From: Purshia tridentata | Lineage: Eukaryota; Streptophyta; Magnoliopsida; Rosales; Rosaceae | Reading direction: 5' to 3' | DNA: 64,000 bases | NCBI GenBank assembly: GCA_003254885.1 | Contig: QANT01004479.1 | Location: 1-64,000, forward strand | Part shown: positions 12,069 to 23,372 of the stretch, in pieces | How the letters are laid out: every line of letters starts with the position of its first letter | Numbering within the stretch: the stretch's first letter is position 1 | Notes under the pieces: model-generated | The model's database searches: none | Told to the model about the DNA's origin: nothing | Seen by the model: only the letters and a program-made list of their open reading frames with translations | Program-made: the position numbers and the translations under genes

Positions 12069-15000
12069 TTTTTTTTTCATTTTTTTCTCCCCACACCCAC
12101 ACTGCTCTGTCTGCATATCCTCTTCCTCAATCCTTTTTTATTATTTTTCTTTTAATTAGGATCAAAAGATTAGACCAAACAAAATTATGCTCAAAATTGT
12201 TAATTTAATCGACATAAGTTCACAATTGTTCTATGATTGTTAACAGAATAAAACACAAAGACCAAAGTGACAATTTTTAAAACATGAGGACCAAAAGTGT
12301 TTTCATGTTAAAATACAAGAACAAAAAACGTATTTTACCCTTTAAATATTAAATTTTAAAAATCAAAATGCTCTTAAGACTTTTAAAAGCACTTCTAAAT
12401 AAACCCAGTTTTCTAACAAAAGCGCTACTAAACCTAAATGCTGCCTAAGAAGCAGTGTAACGGCCATGAGTATCAATCAAAACATATGATATCAGAAAAC
12501 AGCGGGGGATTAATTTGGGCCATCATTATTGAAAACGGCCACCCTTCATTCGGGCTTAGCTGCAATTTGTGTACTTGGAGTTCAAAATGTGACAGAGTTT
12601 GTCACATCATCACATGCAAAATGGAAATTGTTTTTGATTATTAGTGGATAAAAAAGTAGTACTCTTATATTCCCATTTCATAATTGACTAACAAGTATTT
12701 CCCTTTGGCAACCACAACTTAGTACATGTGTTTTAATAAAATTGGAATCTAATCTTTTTGACTTCCATCTTCACATAGGTGCTATAAACTAAGTAATTAA
12801 AAATTTAAAACCACAAATTTTAAAATCGGTGATTCAATATTAAATTAATAGATAATTAAGATGTGCTATTTCGTCACATCAGGATTTTGATTAGACCATC
12901 TTTTGAAAATTTTATTCAACTCCTTTGGGTACATTTGGGTACGTGTTCATGTAATTCTATAGGGTGTAGAATAGTTTATAGAAATTGCATGTTTGGTTTT
13001 AACTTTAAAAACCAAAATCCCATGACAACAAAATTTGTGATTGACAACTTTGGTAGAATTAGGATTTAAATGAATTAAAAAATTTAGATAAATTGCAATC
13101 TCAAGTGAGATGATTTTCAAATATTAATTGAGAAATAAATATAAATTTTTGTTTAATTAGGATTGTGGCAATCTATTGTAACAGATGTTTAAGGAGGAAT
13201 TGCAATAAAAAATAGAAAGACACAAATGTTTAATCCAAGATTAGAGGTGACGAGTTACCACTTACCAGATTCAAAAATCTCCCAATATTAAACAAAAGTA
13301 AGGAAAATTCTATTCGCTGCTCGGAATATTTAAAGCCATATTTCTTAATCCGAACTTTTGGAGGTTTATTTAATATTTTAATGCATGCTTCTTCTCAAAT
13401 GTTTTGATACCCAAAATTAACATGTTTTGACCATATGCTTTATTAAAGTTGGAGACTAATTTTGCAGTCTTTTATGGGTACATGGTAGTCTGTGAGATGG
13501 TAGACAATGAATTATTAAGATTTCTAAGCCTAAAATCTTGGTGAGTAAACAATTAAAGAAAAAGAGTAGAGGGAGACAAAATTGGTAATAAAATTGAAGT
13601 CTCTTTCCTCTTCAAAAATGTTTAAAGCCCTCTTAAAATTGGAGGTTTCTTTAATCCATGCTTCTTCCCAACATTAGTATTGCTTAGATTTGAGGGTGGT
13701 GTGATCATGATTCATGACCAAAATGGGCTCCACTATGAACAAAAATCAGAAAAAAAAAAGAAACTTGAATTTCTTTGAAGGATCTTTTGACCAGTTGAAA
13801 CTGAAAGCTGACACTAGTTTATTATTGATGCAAGGTGACCACACCACTCACTTTCTTTTAAGAGGGTTGGTTTGTGGATTTGTGGATTTGTGGATTTTTC
13901 TTCTACTCTCTAAAGTATGATTGTTTGAATGGAAGAGTAATGTTTAATATTCAAAGGGGATGTGGCTGTGCCATATTACACATCACCCACATCACAATTC
14001 AGAAAGATCCCAATTGAAGAATTTTTTTAAAGAATTTTAGAGAAGAAATGATTAGAAGATTCCCTCCCTTCTCTATGGTTCAAATCATGCATCTAAAAAG
14101 GCATGGGCCTCTATTATAATATTATTCCACAAGTGGGTAAAACTGTTTGATCAAACTTATTAATTTTATTTTAAAACTATACCATAATTTATTAGGTTAT
14201 TTTAAAATGATTATTTTGTTAATAAATGATATTTAGGCAATACTATTTTTTGGTGACATTTGTAATACTAATCTCTTTTTCTGGCTTTATATATAATAGT
14301 GAAGATTATAGAGAGTAATGAATCAATTTGAAAGCCATTGATACCTGAGGATGTCACTGATAAAAGACCCTCTGAGTAGCCATTTTGGTTGACCTAATTG
14401 GTTCACTTTTAGGTGCCAGTGGCTATGTCATCAACTAGTGTATGAGCCTTTGGAATATCTAATTGTAAAGGAAAAGCACCTATGAACAAACCCTTTTGTT
14501 ACGGTCAGTTTGGGAGTGTTTTTTAATGGTTTTCTTGGATTAGAGAAATTTTAGTTTTTTTTATTTTTTTATTTCCGATGCAATTTTGTCATACAATAGA
14601 GAAAAATTACATCTATTCTATATTTCAGAAGACTTCTAAATAAATTAAATAGGCAAGAAAAACTATAATGAATATATTTATAAGAAAAATGTTACTAACA
14701 AAAGTGAATATAGAATAATGTTCTCTTTGAACTTTAAAGGATTGGAGTCTTGACCAAGCAATTAAGCATAATTGTAAAAGAATATCCGCAAAACAATAAA
14801 AAATAATTCCAAGAAAAGTTTTCCTAGAAAATCCATGAAGTAAAAATAAATAAAAAGGAAAATCCATGCAAGAATCATATTGACATTTTTTTTTTTGGGG
14901 CCTGAGCAGTAATCAGAAAATACAAAAATTTGACTGTGGCTGCTGTAGAAAAGAAAAAATGAAAAAATGAAAAAATGAAAATTATTTCCATAAAATTTGT

Positions 15001-16449
15001 GAGGGCGAATGGTTTTGATGATTAATGTTTGGAAAGCTGAATCGAATTCAGATGGTAGTGGCCAATAGCTTAAATCATGATTGTGGGTTGTGGATTGGTA
15101 CCATTCTTGAGCTTTCAAGGAGTTGAAACTTTTCCTTTCAATACCTTTTGATGAATGTACAAAACAAAAACATCCAAAGTGGGGTTCAATCTTATCTCCA
15201 ATAAGAAATTATGGTGTCCCTCAACAAAAACAAAACAAAAATAACAAAATAGAATAAAAATATAAAAAATAGAAGATGGGAAGATAGAGGGAGGACCCCC
15301 CCACATACATATATGAATCTAGAGATGAGAGAGACTCTCCAAGGGACACTTGTGTTGTCAAAAATGACCCTTTTTATTACTTTCCTTTGTATATGACCTT
15401 TTGGATGAGCATAAAAGGAATATTAGCAATCACCAATATGACTTGGGATTTTTATTGGTGGATATTCCACAATCCTTTTTCCTCTTTTTTTTTTTTTTTN
15501 CCCTTTTTTTTTTTTTTTTGGTTATAACTTATATTCCACACTTGGGTTTTGTATTTGTGGAAGATTAACAACTAGCAATTCAATTTAAGGGAGATTAGTG
15601 ATCGGCGGGACTCTAATTTATTCAAATTTGACATTTTATATTTACATCGAAGTATATATGCATGCATGGCTGCAAGAAAATAATGCAAATTAGTGATCAG
15701 CTATTCATATTCTTATGATGCATAATTCAATGAAAATGTGACATGTGAATTAACTTCTTGCAAATTGAAGGGATAGGAAGCTACGTAACCAATTATTTGT
15801 ATTCTCAATTAATCCAAGTGAAGCCAGATAGTAGGTTTACGTCTAAACTTGATTTTGTTTTTTTTTTTTTTTTCTAAACATGATTTGTTATTGCCCATAA
15901 TTTCCATGAGAATTAGTTTATACATCTTTTCCATCACTTCTGGAATTTGGAATTGGCTTCGACCTCTTGTAGCATGCCATGTTTGGTCACTACCTCAATG
16001 GGTTTGCCAGATCATATTTTGCAGAGATGATGTTGAAAACAAAAACTTGAAAAAAATGGTTCTGATTATTGGATTGAAATGAGAACATCTGCATTTTTCA
16101 TTTGGCATCTTCCTTTAGTGGAAACTTTCTATGTCCAAAGATTAGCTGAATCGACTGACACTTTATTTCGGGTTCATGTAATCATCTCAATCTCAACACA
16201 GTTGTTTATGTTTGGGTGTAAGATTATTATTTACAAATTAAATTTCAAGTTATGACACTTGAATTTTGGGGTTACGTTAAAATGTAAAATCTAAACAATG
16301 AAGGGATACATTGATTCATGGGAGATATAATACCCTAAACCGATCAATGATTACACCTAAAGATAAATTTTAAGCCCTAGCCATCTTAAAAATCACCCAA
16401 AAATCTATCAACATCTTGCATAGAGAAATACTATAAAAAGAATGAAAAT
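12069..16449. other. Long AT-rich intergenic stretch without a recognised gene
   Basis: I found no gene here. Positions 12200-12360 hold A-rich sequence of a kind common at degraded transposon ends, including aaacgtatttt, a string close to one at the very start of the window. Short frames such as 12438-12644, 13714-13920 and 15849-16082 have no domains. A single N at 15500 sits inside a poly-T run. Confidence 0.55.
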
Positions 16450-16690
16450 GTATATATATTTCTCTAGAAAGGACATCCTCAAAATTTGCAGCTACAAACA
16501 GAGCACTAACACGACGCCGATATAGTGCTGACACAGTCGAGATGTGCTACAACCAGTTCATGTGTTGTAGCCGATTCTTGTTGATATCATGTTGGCACCA
16601 TATCATTACTCTATCTACATCCGTAAATTTTGAAATTTGTGAATGTCTTTTTTAAAGAAAAATTGTATATATATATATATATATATATTT
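16450..16690. mobile_element. Foldback element (MITE or long hairpin) bordered by TA repeats
   Basis: The stretch folds on itself. The left inner arm 16519-16553 pairs with 16564-16604 around a loop of about 10 bases, ending in the perfect stem gctacaac/gttgtagc. Outer arms continue the pairing: tcaaaattt near 16479 against aaattttga near 16626, and gaaaggaca near 16466 against the gtcttttttaaag region. TA-rich sequence flanks both ends. It is non-coding. Most likely it is a foldback MITE; a small-RNA precursor is possible. Confidence 0.6.
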
Positions 16691-17918
16691 ATTTATTGTA
16701 CTCAAGATTAATTTGTTTTTAATCTATTAACTAATTAGTGTTACAACGCTAGTGTATTTATTTATTGCACATGAAGCTTCATCCAATTTTGTTTATGAGT
16801 TTATACCAAACCCATTATATTAATAATAATAGACAGTTCAATTATCATTCAAAATTAATAACCGAGGTTTCTGTATACAAAGCGATCAGCTTCTTGTTAA
16901 AAAGGGATAATGTCAAGTTTTCAGAGTTGACCAAATTAGTGAAAGCGAATGAGATAATAAATTAAGATTAAGATATGTTTAAGATTCAATTATCTCTAAT
17001 ATTAAACAAAAGAAAACGATATCAACACTCTAATTTTGGTTTTACGTACTCCAAATTAATATAATGCATGTAGTGTACATGACAAACATATAAATGTCGT
17101 TGCCAAAATTGCTGGTTTTCTTTAGTGAGTCTGATAAATTTAGTGGTAAAGCACTCAACGGCCCATCTTAATTACGAATTTACTATTAGACTATACCAAA
17201 CTTTAAGTGCAATTTTGGTGTGGTTAATGTAGGAGTGAGATTTTAAGTTATAGATTTATCTTTTCTAAATATGATTCTCCCATCTCAAATCCTTTTAATT
17301 TTTATTTTTTGTTATATTGAAGGGAGCCGAACTCCGAACTTATCTTATTTCTAACTTATTAACACCTCTTGGACTAACTCCAAAAGCTTCTTCCATTTCA
17401 ATTTTACATTTTTCGATTTTAATTCTTCAAATTTGAGTTTACTATTATGTGATTTATTGATAGAAAAATACTAGAAATGGTGTTGGCAAAGAGTGCAAAC
17501 AAGAAAAAGAAAAAATTGTTAACTACATATATAATAGGGAAAAGAGCCCTTATGTTAATGAATACTTCAAACATGATGAGATATGACTTATGGACAGTGG
17601 TTGATTCAAGAATCAATCGTTATGAGATTACTATTAAGAAACTCACAAATATTTATTTTAGGTAAGAAAACACTCTTCAATATTAATGAACAAAAACTTC
17701 ATTCATAGAAGATAACAGAAACACTCATATGCAGTTCACGTGATTCACCATTTCTTCCTCCTTCCTCTAGACTTCTTTAATCTTTTAGACAACACAAAAA
17801 TTTTGTCTGCAACCGCCACCAAGACCCAAGCTTTATGGGGTCAAAATTTTTCCTCAAGGCCAGCATTTATGGGTTCATTGGGTCAATTGACCCCATTGAC
17901 CCTACTCGACCCACCCTG
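16691..17918. other. AT-rich intergenic DNA, nothing recognised
   Basis: No domain-bearing frame, structural RNA or clear repeat was seen. Short frames at 16765-16965 and 17477-17665 look random. Confidence 0.5.
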
Positions 17919-18212
17919 CTTGTGAGACGCACTCTGCACTATAATCTGATCAAAGTTGTTTATTTTTTAAGTCTCTATATAAGAATTCCTTACAAAAAAT
18001 TAGACAAATTGAAAACCTTTAAGACATCTAATTATGATTGAATTAATAGATGAACATAGTGATTTCTTAAACACTTGAAATGATGGCCCTTTAATTAAAT
18101 GGTTAAACAATTTTTGATTTGTCTAATTTTTTGTAAGAATGATTTTTGTATATAGACTTAGAAAATAGACGGCTTCAATTATCAAATTACAGTGCAAAGT
18201 GGATCCCACAAG
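17919..18212. mobile_element. Foldback MITE with arms of about 100 bases
   Basis: The left end cttgtgagacgcactctgca and the reverse complement of the right end cttgtgggatccactttgca are clearly homologous. The similarity continues inward through taagtctctata/taagtctatata to the shared ttacaaaaaattagacaaat. The element is about 294 bases and non-coding. Flanking bases do not show an obvious target-site duplication, so the superfamily is open. Confidence 0.8.
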
Positions 18213-21031
18213 TTATACCTCATAATGTTTAAGATAAAGTATATCTCAGCAGAAAATGTTTGGAATAGAGAAAATTAATTAAATGAAGTGTTGCAGTGCA
18301 AGATGAAAGGGCATAATTTAGTGGTTGACCTGGTGCTTAGTTGAGTCATGAATGTGCTTAAGGGACAAAATTAAGCTAGCAAATAGCTAAGACTAGGAGA
18401 TCAAAACCCTAACCCAATTAGCCACCCTTTTGATTTTTGGAGTCACCGACTTTTTTGGCACCACACACACCCACACCACACAAACCCACCACCCACTGGA
18501 CTTGGCAGCTGCCTATTGGTTCATTTCGTTGTTTGTATATATAACTTATCTTTGTACGTTAGCTTCTGCTCTCTGCCTTTCCGACCATTACTTTCATAAC
18601 ACCAACAATCATATTATTGTTAATAAATGCATGATTATTATTATTATATTAGCTTTGTTATTTTAATAGCTCATAAATATTAAATAATAAATGTATCTCA
18701 GCAAGCTCTCATGCCGTACACGTGACCCACAGCCTCAATGATCAAGTGGTGGGTCACACCTTGATTTGGGCCCTCACCAATCACCCCCCAAAAGAAACTT
18801 AGCTTTTGTCATTCCAAAATACTATCATCGATTAAGTAGGATCTTTTGGCAAAAAAAAAAGCAGGATCTTGTTTGAGGAAATTAATTTTGATTTTTGAAT
18901 GTTTGTGGGTTCACTTTTCTTCGACTAAATATAAATTTTTAATTATTAAATGAGATTATATGTCATATGGGTCACTACACTCAAGGCATAACTTCTTATT
19001 TAAGTGTAAGGTCTATATTTCATATTATATTATGTTAAAATGCATGCTTAAAAAACATTAAACAGCATAATGCATGTGCTAAGCAAATGGGGTTGATTGG
19101 TTTTGCTTATTCATCCAGGACCATTTAATTTGGAATAGTTTTTATCTATAAAATGGACTGATGTGGGCAGTAGGTAAGACAGGTCCATCACAAGGGTCGT
19201 TTAAAGTATTGGACGGCTGAGATTGTTGGATATGTCGCTCCTGGTCCTTGTGTACGGTCCCTATCATTTTCTTTTTTCTTTTTTCTTATTCACTTTTTCT
19301 CTGGGGACAAGGATGGTTGCTGAAAAAGAAAAATAAAAGCAAACTGAGAATGAATGATAGAATCAAAAAGCAAAGGCCATCATTCTTTCATTCTTTGGTA
19401 GTGCTCATGCAAGGGACTATTCCCACCATATGCAATGTGGATAAGCTAATGTAAACAAGCGAGTACTGAAAAACTCCATCTTCTTTTTATCGTTTTTATT
19501 GTGCGAGCGGGCAGATACACACACTCTCTTATCCGAACCAATCCAACCTTGGATTGACCCTCATGATTCATCAGACCCATTGGTCTGAACCCAACACTAG
19601 GTTCTACCTTCAAAGGAGTCGACAACAAAGAAAGCCAAGCTTGCTTCCCATCACTTTTTCTGTTTTTTGTTTTTTTTCTCTTTCAAAGTTTCAATCACTT
19701 GTTCAATTGCACAGTCAGATCCCTTTGATGATCGGTTTGCTTTTGCCATCTAGCTAGCTAATATGGAATACCAACAAAGAAGGCAGATAGATTTCTCTTA
19801 TAATTATAAGATAGAGATAGAGATAGAGAGATGTGGTGTCATTGGAGTTGGCTGCTTTATAACGCAATCACGGGGGTGTGACAAATCATCAAACCAAGGG
19901 TCCCATTCCCAACTATACACAGGGTCAGAGCAAAATCAATAATGCAACTCAGCAGAGCAGATAGAGCAAGTAAAAGCTAGTTTTACTCATATCAAATGGT
20001 GATTCATTTTCATTAGGGTTTCCTTTGTACCTGAGATCATCAGGACCATCCATCCCATCAACCCATGAGAGTTGGGAAATTTTAGTTCACATGGTATGGA
20101 AATTGGATTGAAATCCCACAAGTGCATTAATACAAGCACTTTCCACACATCATTAATGGGTCTCACTGACAATTGATCATTCCACATCCAGGAAAAAAAA
20201 AAAAACAGGGAAAGAGAAAGTCCCACCAAGTATATGGTATATGGTCCATGCATATTTTGGCATTTATTACCCATCTCACATTTGCTAACAATAACAATAA
20301 TAAATTCAACAGTCAGGTGCTACAACAACACATCTGAAAGAAACAAACACTTGGAAAAAGAGAGATTGAGATGTATCAGTCTAGGCATTTAGATCTCACC
20401 GGCTACAGCTTAAAACTAAACTACCATTTGAATCAAAGTAAACAGACTAAGCTCTCTTCATTTACTACTCTACCGGTGGCGCGGGAGAGAAACGTGGAAA
20501 TTTCACCTTTTCGGACGTCCACTTCAACACCTATCTCCATTTCCTCAACAAAAGGTAAACAATGTGGTTCACTTGAAGATGGATAAATTATCGATCTTTA
20601 ATCAGCTCGAAAACCCTCCCTTTGCCTCTGGCAGCCTTTGTTTATGATCAAATGAATATGGAAGCAAAAACAAACAAGAAATTTAGAAGCGTACTAATAC
20701 AACATTGGATAATCCAATACCTCGCAGAGACATTAATCCTCAGCATTGGCACCCGTCCTCTGAGTTCTCTGCAAGAACCAATACAAAGAAGAAATGTGGT
20801 CTACAGTGCTCCTTCGAATGCCATTGCAACTGTGGGACCTGATTGCCATTGCAAAAGCCCAGCTCAAGACCAGAAGTTGTTTACTCATCTTTGTTTAACA
20901 GCCACTGCAGGAACCACCTCGCGGATTATATAAAAGTAACCCGCATAATACTTCCCCCCGGAAAAAGAGTGTTTAACTTGCTTGGGAGCCACCATAAGAA
21001 AAGTTGAAACAACTTCTTCTAATTGCAAAGT
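18213..21031. other. Intergenic region running into the AFB5-like 3' UTR
   Basis: No gene is supported. A 9-base inverted repeat (gtgacccac at 18722, gtgggtcac at 18749) forms a small stem. A gatagagatagagatagaga run lies near 19808. The last few hundred bases, GC-richer than the surroundings, are presumably the 3' UTR of the minus-strand AFB5-like gene; frames at 20371-20586 and 20622-20933 are read in antisense to it. Confidence 0.5.
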
Positions 21032-23321
21032 CTACAGGATATCAACAAACTGCGGAACATCATCCCTTCGTCCCTCAAGGGATCGATACATATATAGTAT
21101 ATCAACAAACTGACCCGTCTCCACCTCTTCATCACTCTTCATCACTTCCACCACCATGCGCGGCAGCGATCTCGCAATCTCCTGACAACCTTCGTGAGTT
21201 AAACTACATGAAGACATCCAGAGGAATCGCATATTGTAATAGTGATGCAAACCAGATTGCAATGCTGCATCCCCAAATGGGCTGTCCCTGATTTCAAGCT
21301 TCTGCAAATTAGTGCAGCCCTCAAGCACATATTTTAGCCCCATGTCGCTGTTACCAGCAAAGGCAACAGAGAGAGTTCGAACCAATTTCCCATATTTTCC
21401 AATATAACTGAAAGCTTGATCAGTCAGTAAACCAGACACAGCAAGGCGGGTGAGCTTCTTACAGTTCATAACTATTGCTCCAAAACCTTCGTCCATGGAC
21501 TCACCAGTAACATGATCGGGCCGGTGGCGCCCCATTATACAGAGTCGAAACACCACAAGATCTGGGCAGTTCTTTGACATGGCTATCACAGCTGCATTTG
21601 TCATACTTTGGCAGAAATATAGAATAGATTGAAGTTTTCTACAGCCCTCAGAAATTGCTTGGAGACCCACCTCAGAAACAGGACCCTCAACATCCTCTTG
21701 AGCATTAACTGGAAAAACCCGAAGCTCACGCAGTTCCTTGCAAGTTGCAGCTACTGCCTTAAGTCCTTCATCACATACTGAATCAAGCACCTGCATGAAG
21801 ATACCAAAAATGAGCTTCAAAAGCAAAATTTCTTCATAGTGTCACAAATGTGAACACAGAATGCATACCCAGAAAGTCTGAAGTTTGTGGCAGTGGCATA
21901 TGACTGATTTAAGCTGGTCGGCATTGATATTCGCATAACTGAAATTCAGAGAGGTGAGATTGGCACAGACAGGGTAAATGGCAGGTAAGTAATCCAGAAA
22001 GATATCCCTGAACCCAGAGAGACAAACTAGGGATTTGCAAGCAGAAAAAGCGGAGACATAATCCATTTCTTGATCCCCATCTGATGTATTGAACGAGCCT
22101 GTTCCTAAGTGAGTGAGTTGCGGAGCTCGAACCATCAGGCGGTATAGCTGCCCAATTGAGACAAGGCGGTTCAACCTCAGTTTCTTTAAGGAAGGTGATC
22201 TAGCCACCAGCTTCTCCAATGCATCAAAATTTATGAGGCATTCAACACAATCAAAAATCAGGGATTCGAGACAAGTTTGGCTCTCAGGAAAACAAGATAT
22301 CCAATCCACATCGTCGTCCATAACCTCAGATTCAATCAGATCAAGCACTCTCAGCTGTCTGAAAAACACACATATTATTAACCTCATCATTGGATTCACC
22401 ATTGCAAATTCACATTATTTAAATCACCTCATTCACATTCAAACAACACCCAGAAAAGAAAAAAAGCATTACTTTGGAGGTTCATAGCATTAATATCCAA
22501 ACGAAACACCAAAACCATAATAGATCTAAAACCATGAATCAGATCCAAACAAACCCATTAAAGCTTCAAGCTTTCAATTCAAAACCCAATACTCATTTCA
22601 AGGATCTAATCAACCATTGTACAAACTAACCAAAACCCCACGAATTTGAGCTGGAGCTAATTAAGAAACTAGTATAGGGATTAGCAAAGTACCTGCACTT
22701 ACTAGCGACCACAGCAAGCCCACTGGTCCCGAACCCATCACAGCAAACCAGAACGAGCTCCTTAAACCCAGGAAACGACTCGGCCAAAAGAGCCAGATCG
22801 TCGTCAGTGACGGACATGCGCTTGAGGTAGACCTTCTCGAGCCAAGGGTAAGCCTTGGCCATGGCGGAGACCCAGGGCGCGAAGTGGGCCCCCCAATGGG
22901 CTGGCATGAGGTTGAAGTCGGCGAACCGGGGCTTGCCCTTGATGGACACTGCCCGGACCCGGGTGAACCGGGCTGTGGCCCGGCGAGGGGAGACCGCGTA
23001 GCAGTTGCCAATGAAGAGCTCGGATCGGGTGAGGGCCTCCGCACGGTACCACGACTTGCAGACCAATGAGGCGGCGTTGCGGTCGCGGCGGGAAGTAAGG
23101 AAGCAGAGCACGTTTTCGAGAACATTCTCGAGTACCTGGTCCGGGTATGGGAGGGTATAGTCGACGATGATGGAGCTCCCGCCCGACCCAGATGACCCGT
23201 AGCAGTTGCGGGACTTGTTGGAGGTGATCGGACCGTCGCCCAGATCCAACGGCGGAGATCGGTCGTCGTCCTCGGACATTTGGGATGATGAGGATGAGGG
23301 GATTGAAGGGTCCTCTCCCAT
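21032..23321 (-). CDS. AFB5: AFB4/AFB5-type auxin signalling F-box protein (SCF auxin co-receptor)
   Basis: This is the F-box/LRR subunit of an SCF E3 ligase that binds auxin together with Aux/IAA proteins and causes their ubiquitination in the nucleus; the AFB4/5 clade is the main target of picolinate auxins. Coding exons, in order, are 23321-22693, 22358-21869 and 21790-21032, giving 625 residues. The acidic Ser-rich N-terminal extension (about 1-57, with MSEDDD and SPPLDL) separates AFB4/5 from TIR1 and AFB1-3. The F-box is about 58-100 ([20 protein letters not shown]), then leucine-rich repeats to the end, with [10 protein letters not shown] and [12 protein letters not shown] conserved. 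The ATG at 23321 was chosen because the two upstream in-frame codons are GTG CAT. A sense-strand GA repeat lies just upstream. Confidence 0.95.
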
Positions 23322-23323
23322 AT

Positions 23324-23329
<6 letters not shown>

Positions 23330-23370
<41 letters not shown>
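23330..23370 (-). repeat. (CT/GA)n microsatellite in the AFB5-like 5' leader
   Basis: The CT run on the plus strand reads (GA)n in the direction of the gene and ends about 10 bases before the ATG. Such tracts in plant leaders are known binding sites for GAGA-binding BASIC PENTACYSTEINE proteins; use here is an inference. Confidence 0.9.

Positions 23371-23372
<2 letters not shown>

Noticed and set aside
11505-12155. 216-residue open frame on the plus strand
   Set aside because: It begins at a non-ATG codon and is mostly low-complexity Pro/Phe/Leu sequence. Only the short polyamine-oxidase piece inside it is meaningful.
18722-18757. 9-base inverted repeat gtgacccac/gtgggtcac
   Set aside because: The stem is too short, with a loop of about 18 bases, to argue for an RNA gene; at most it is a small hairpin.
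23322-23327. AFB5-like start six bases upstream of 23321
   Set aside because: The upstream codons are GTG CAT, so there is no ATG. The ATG at 23321 is the first usable one.
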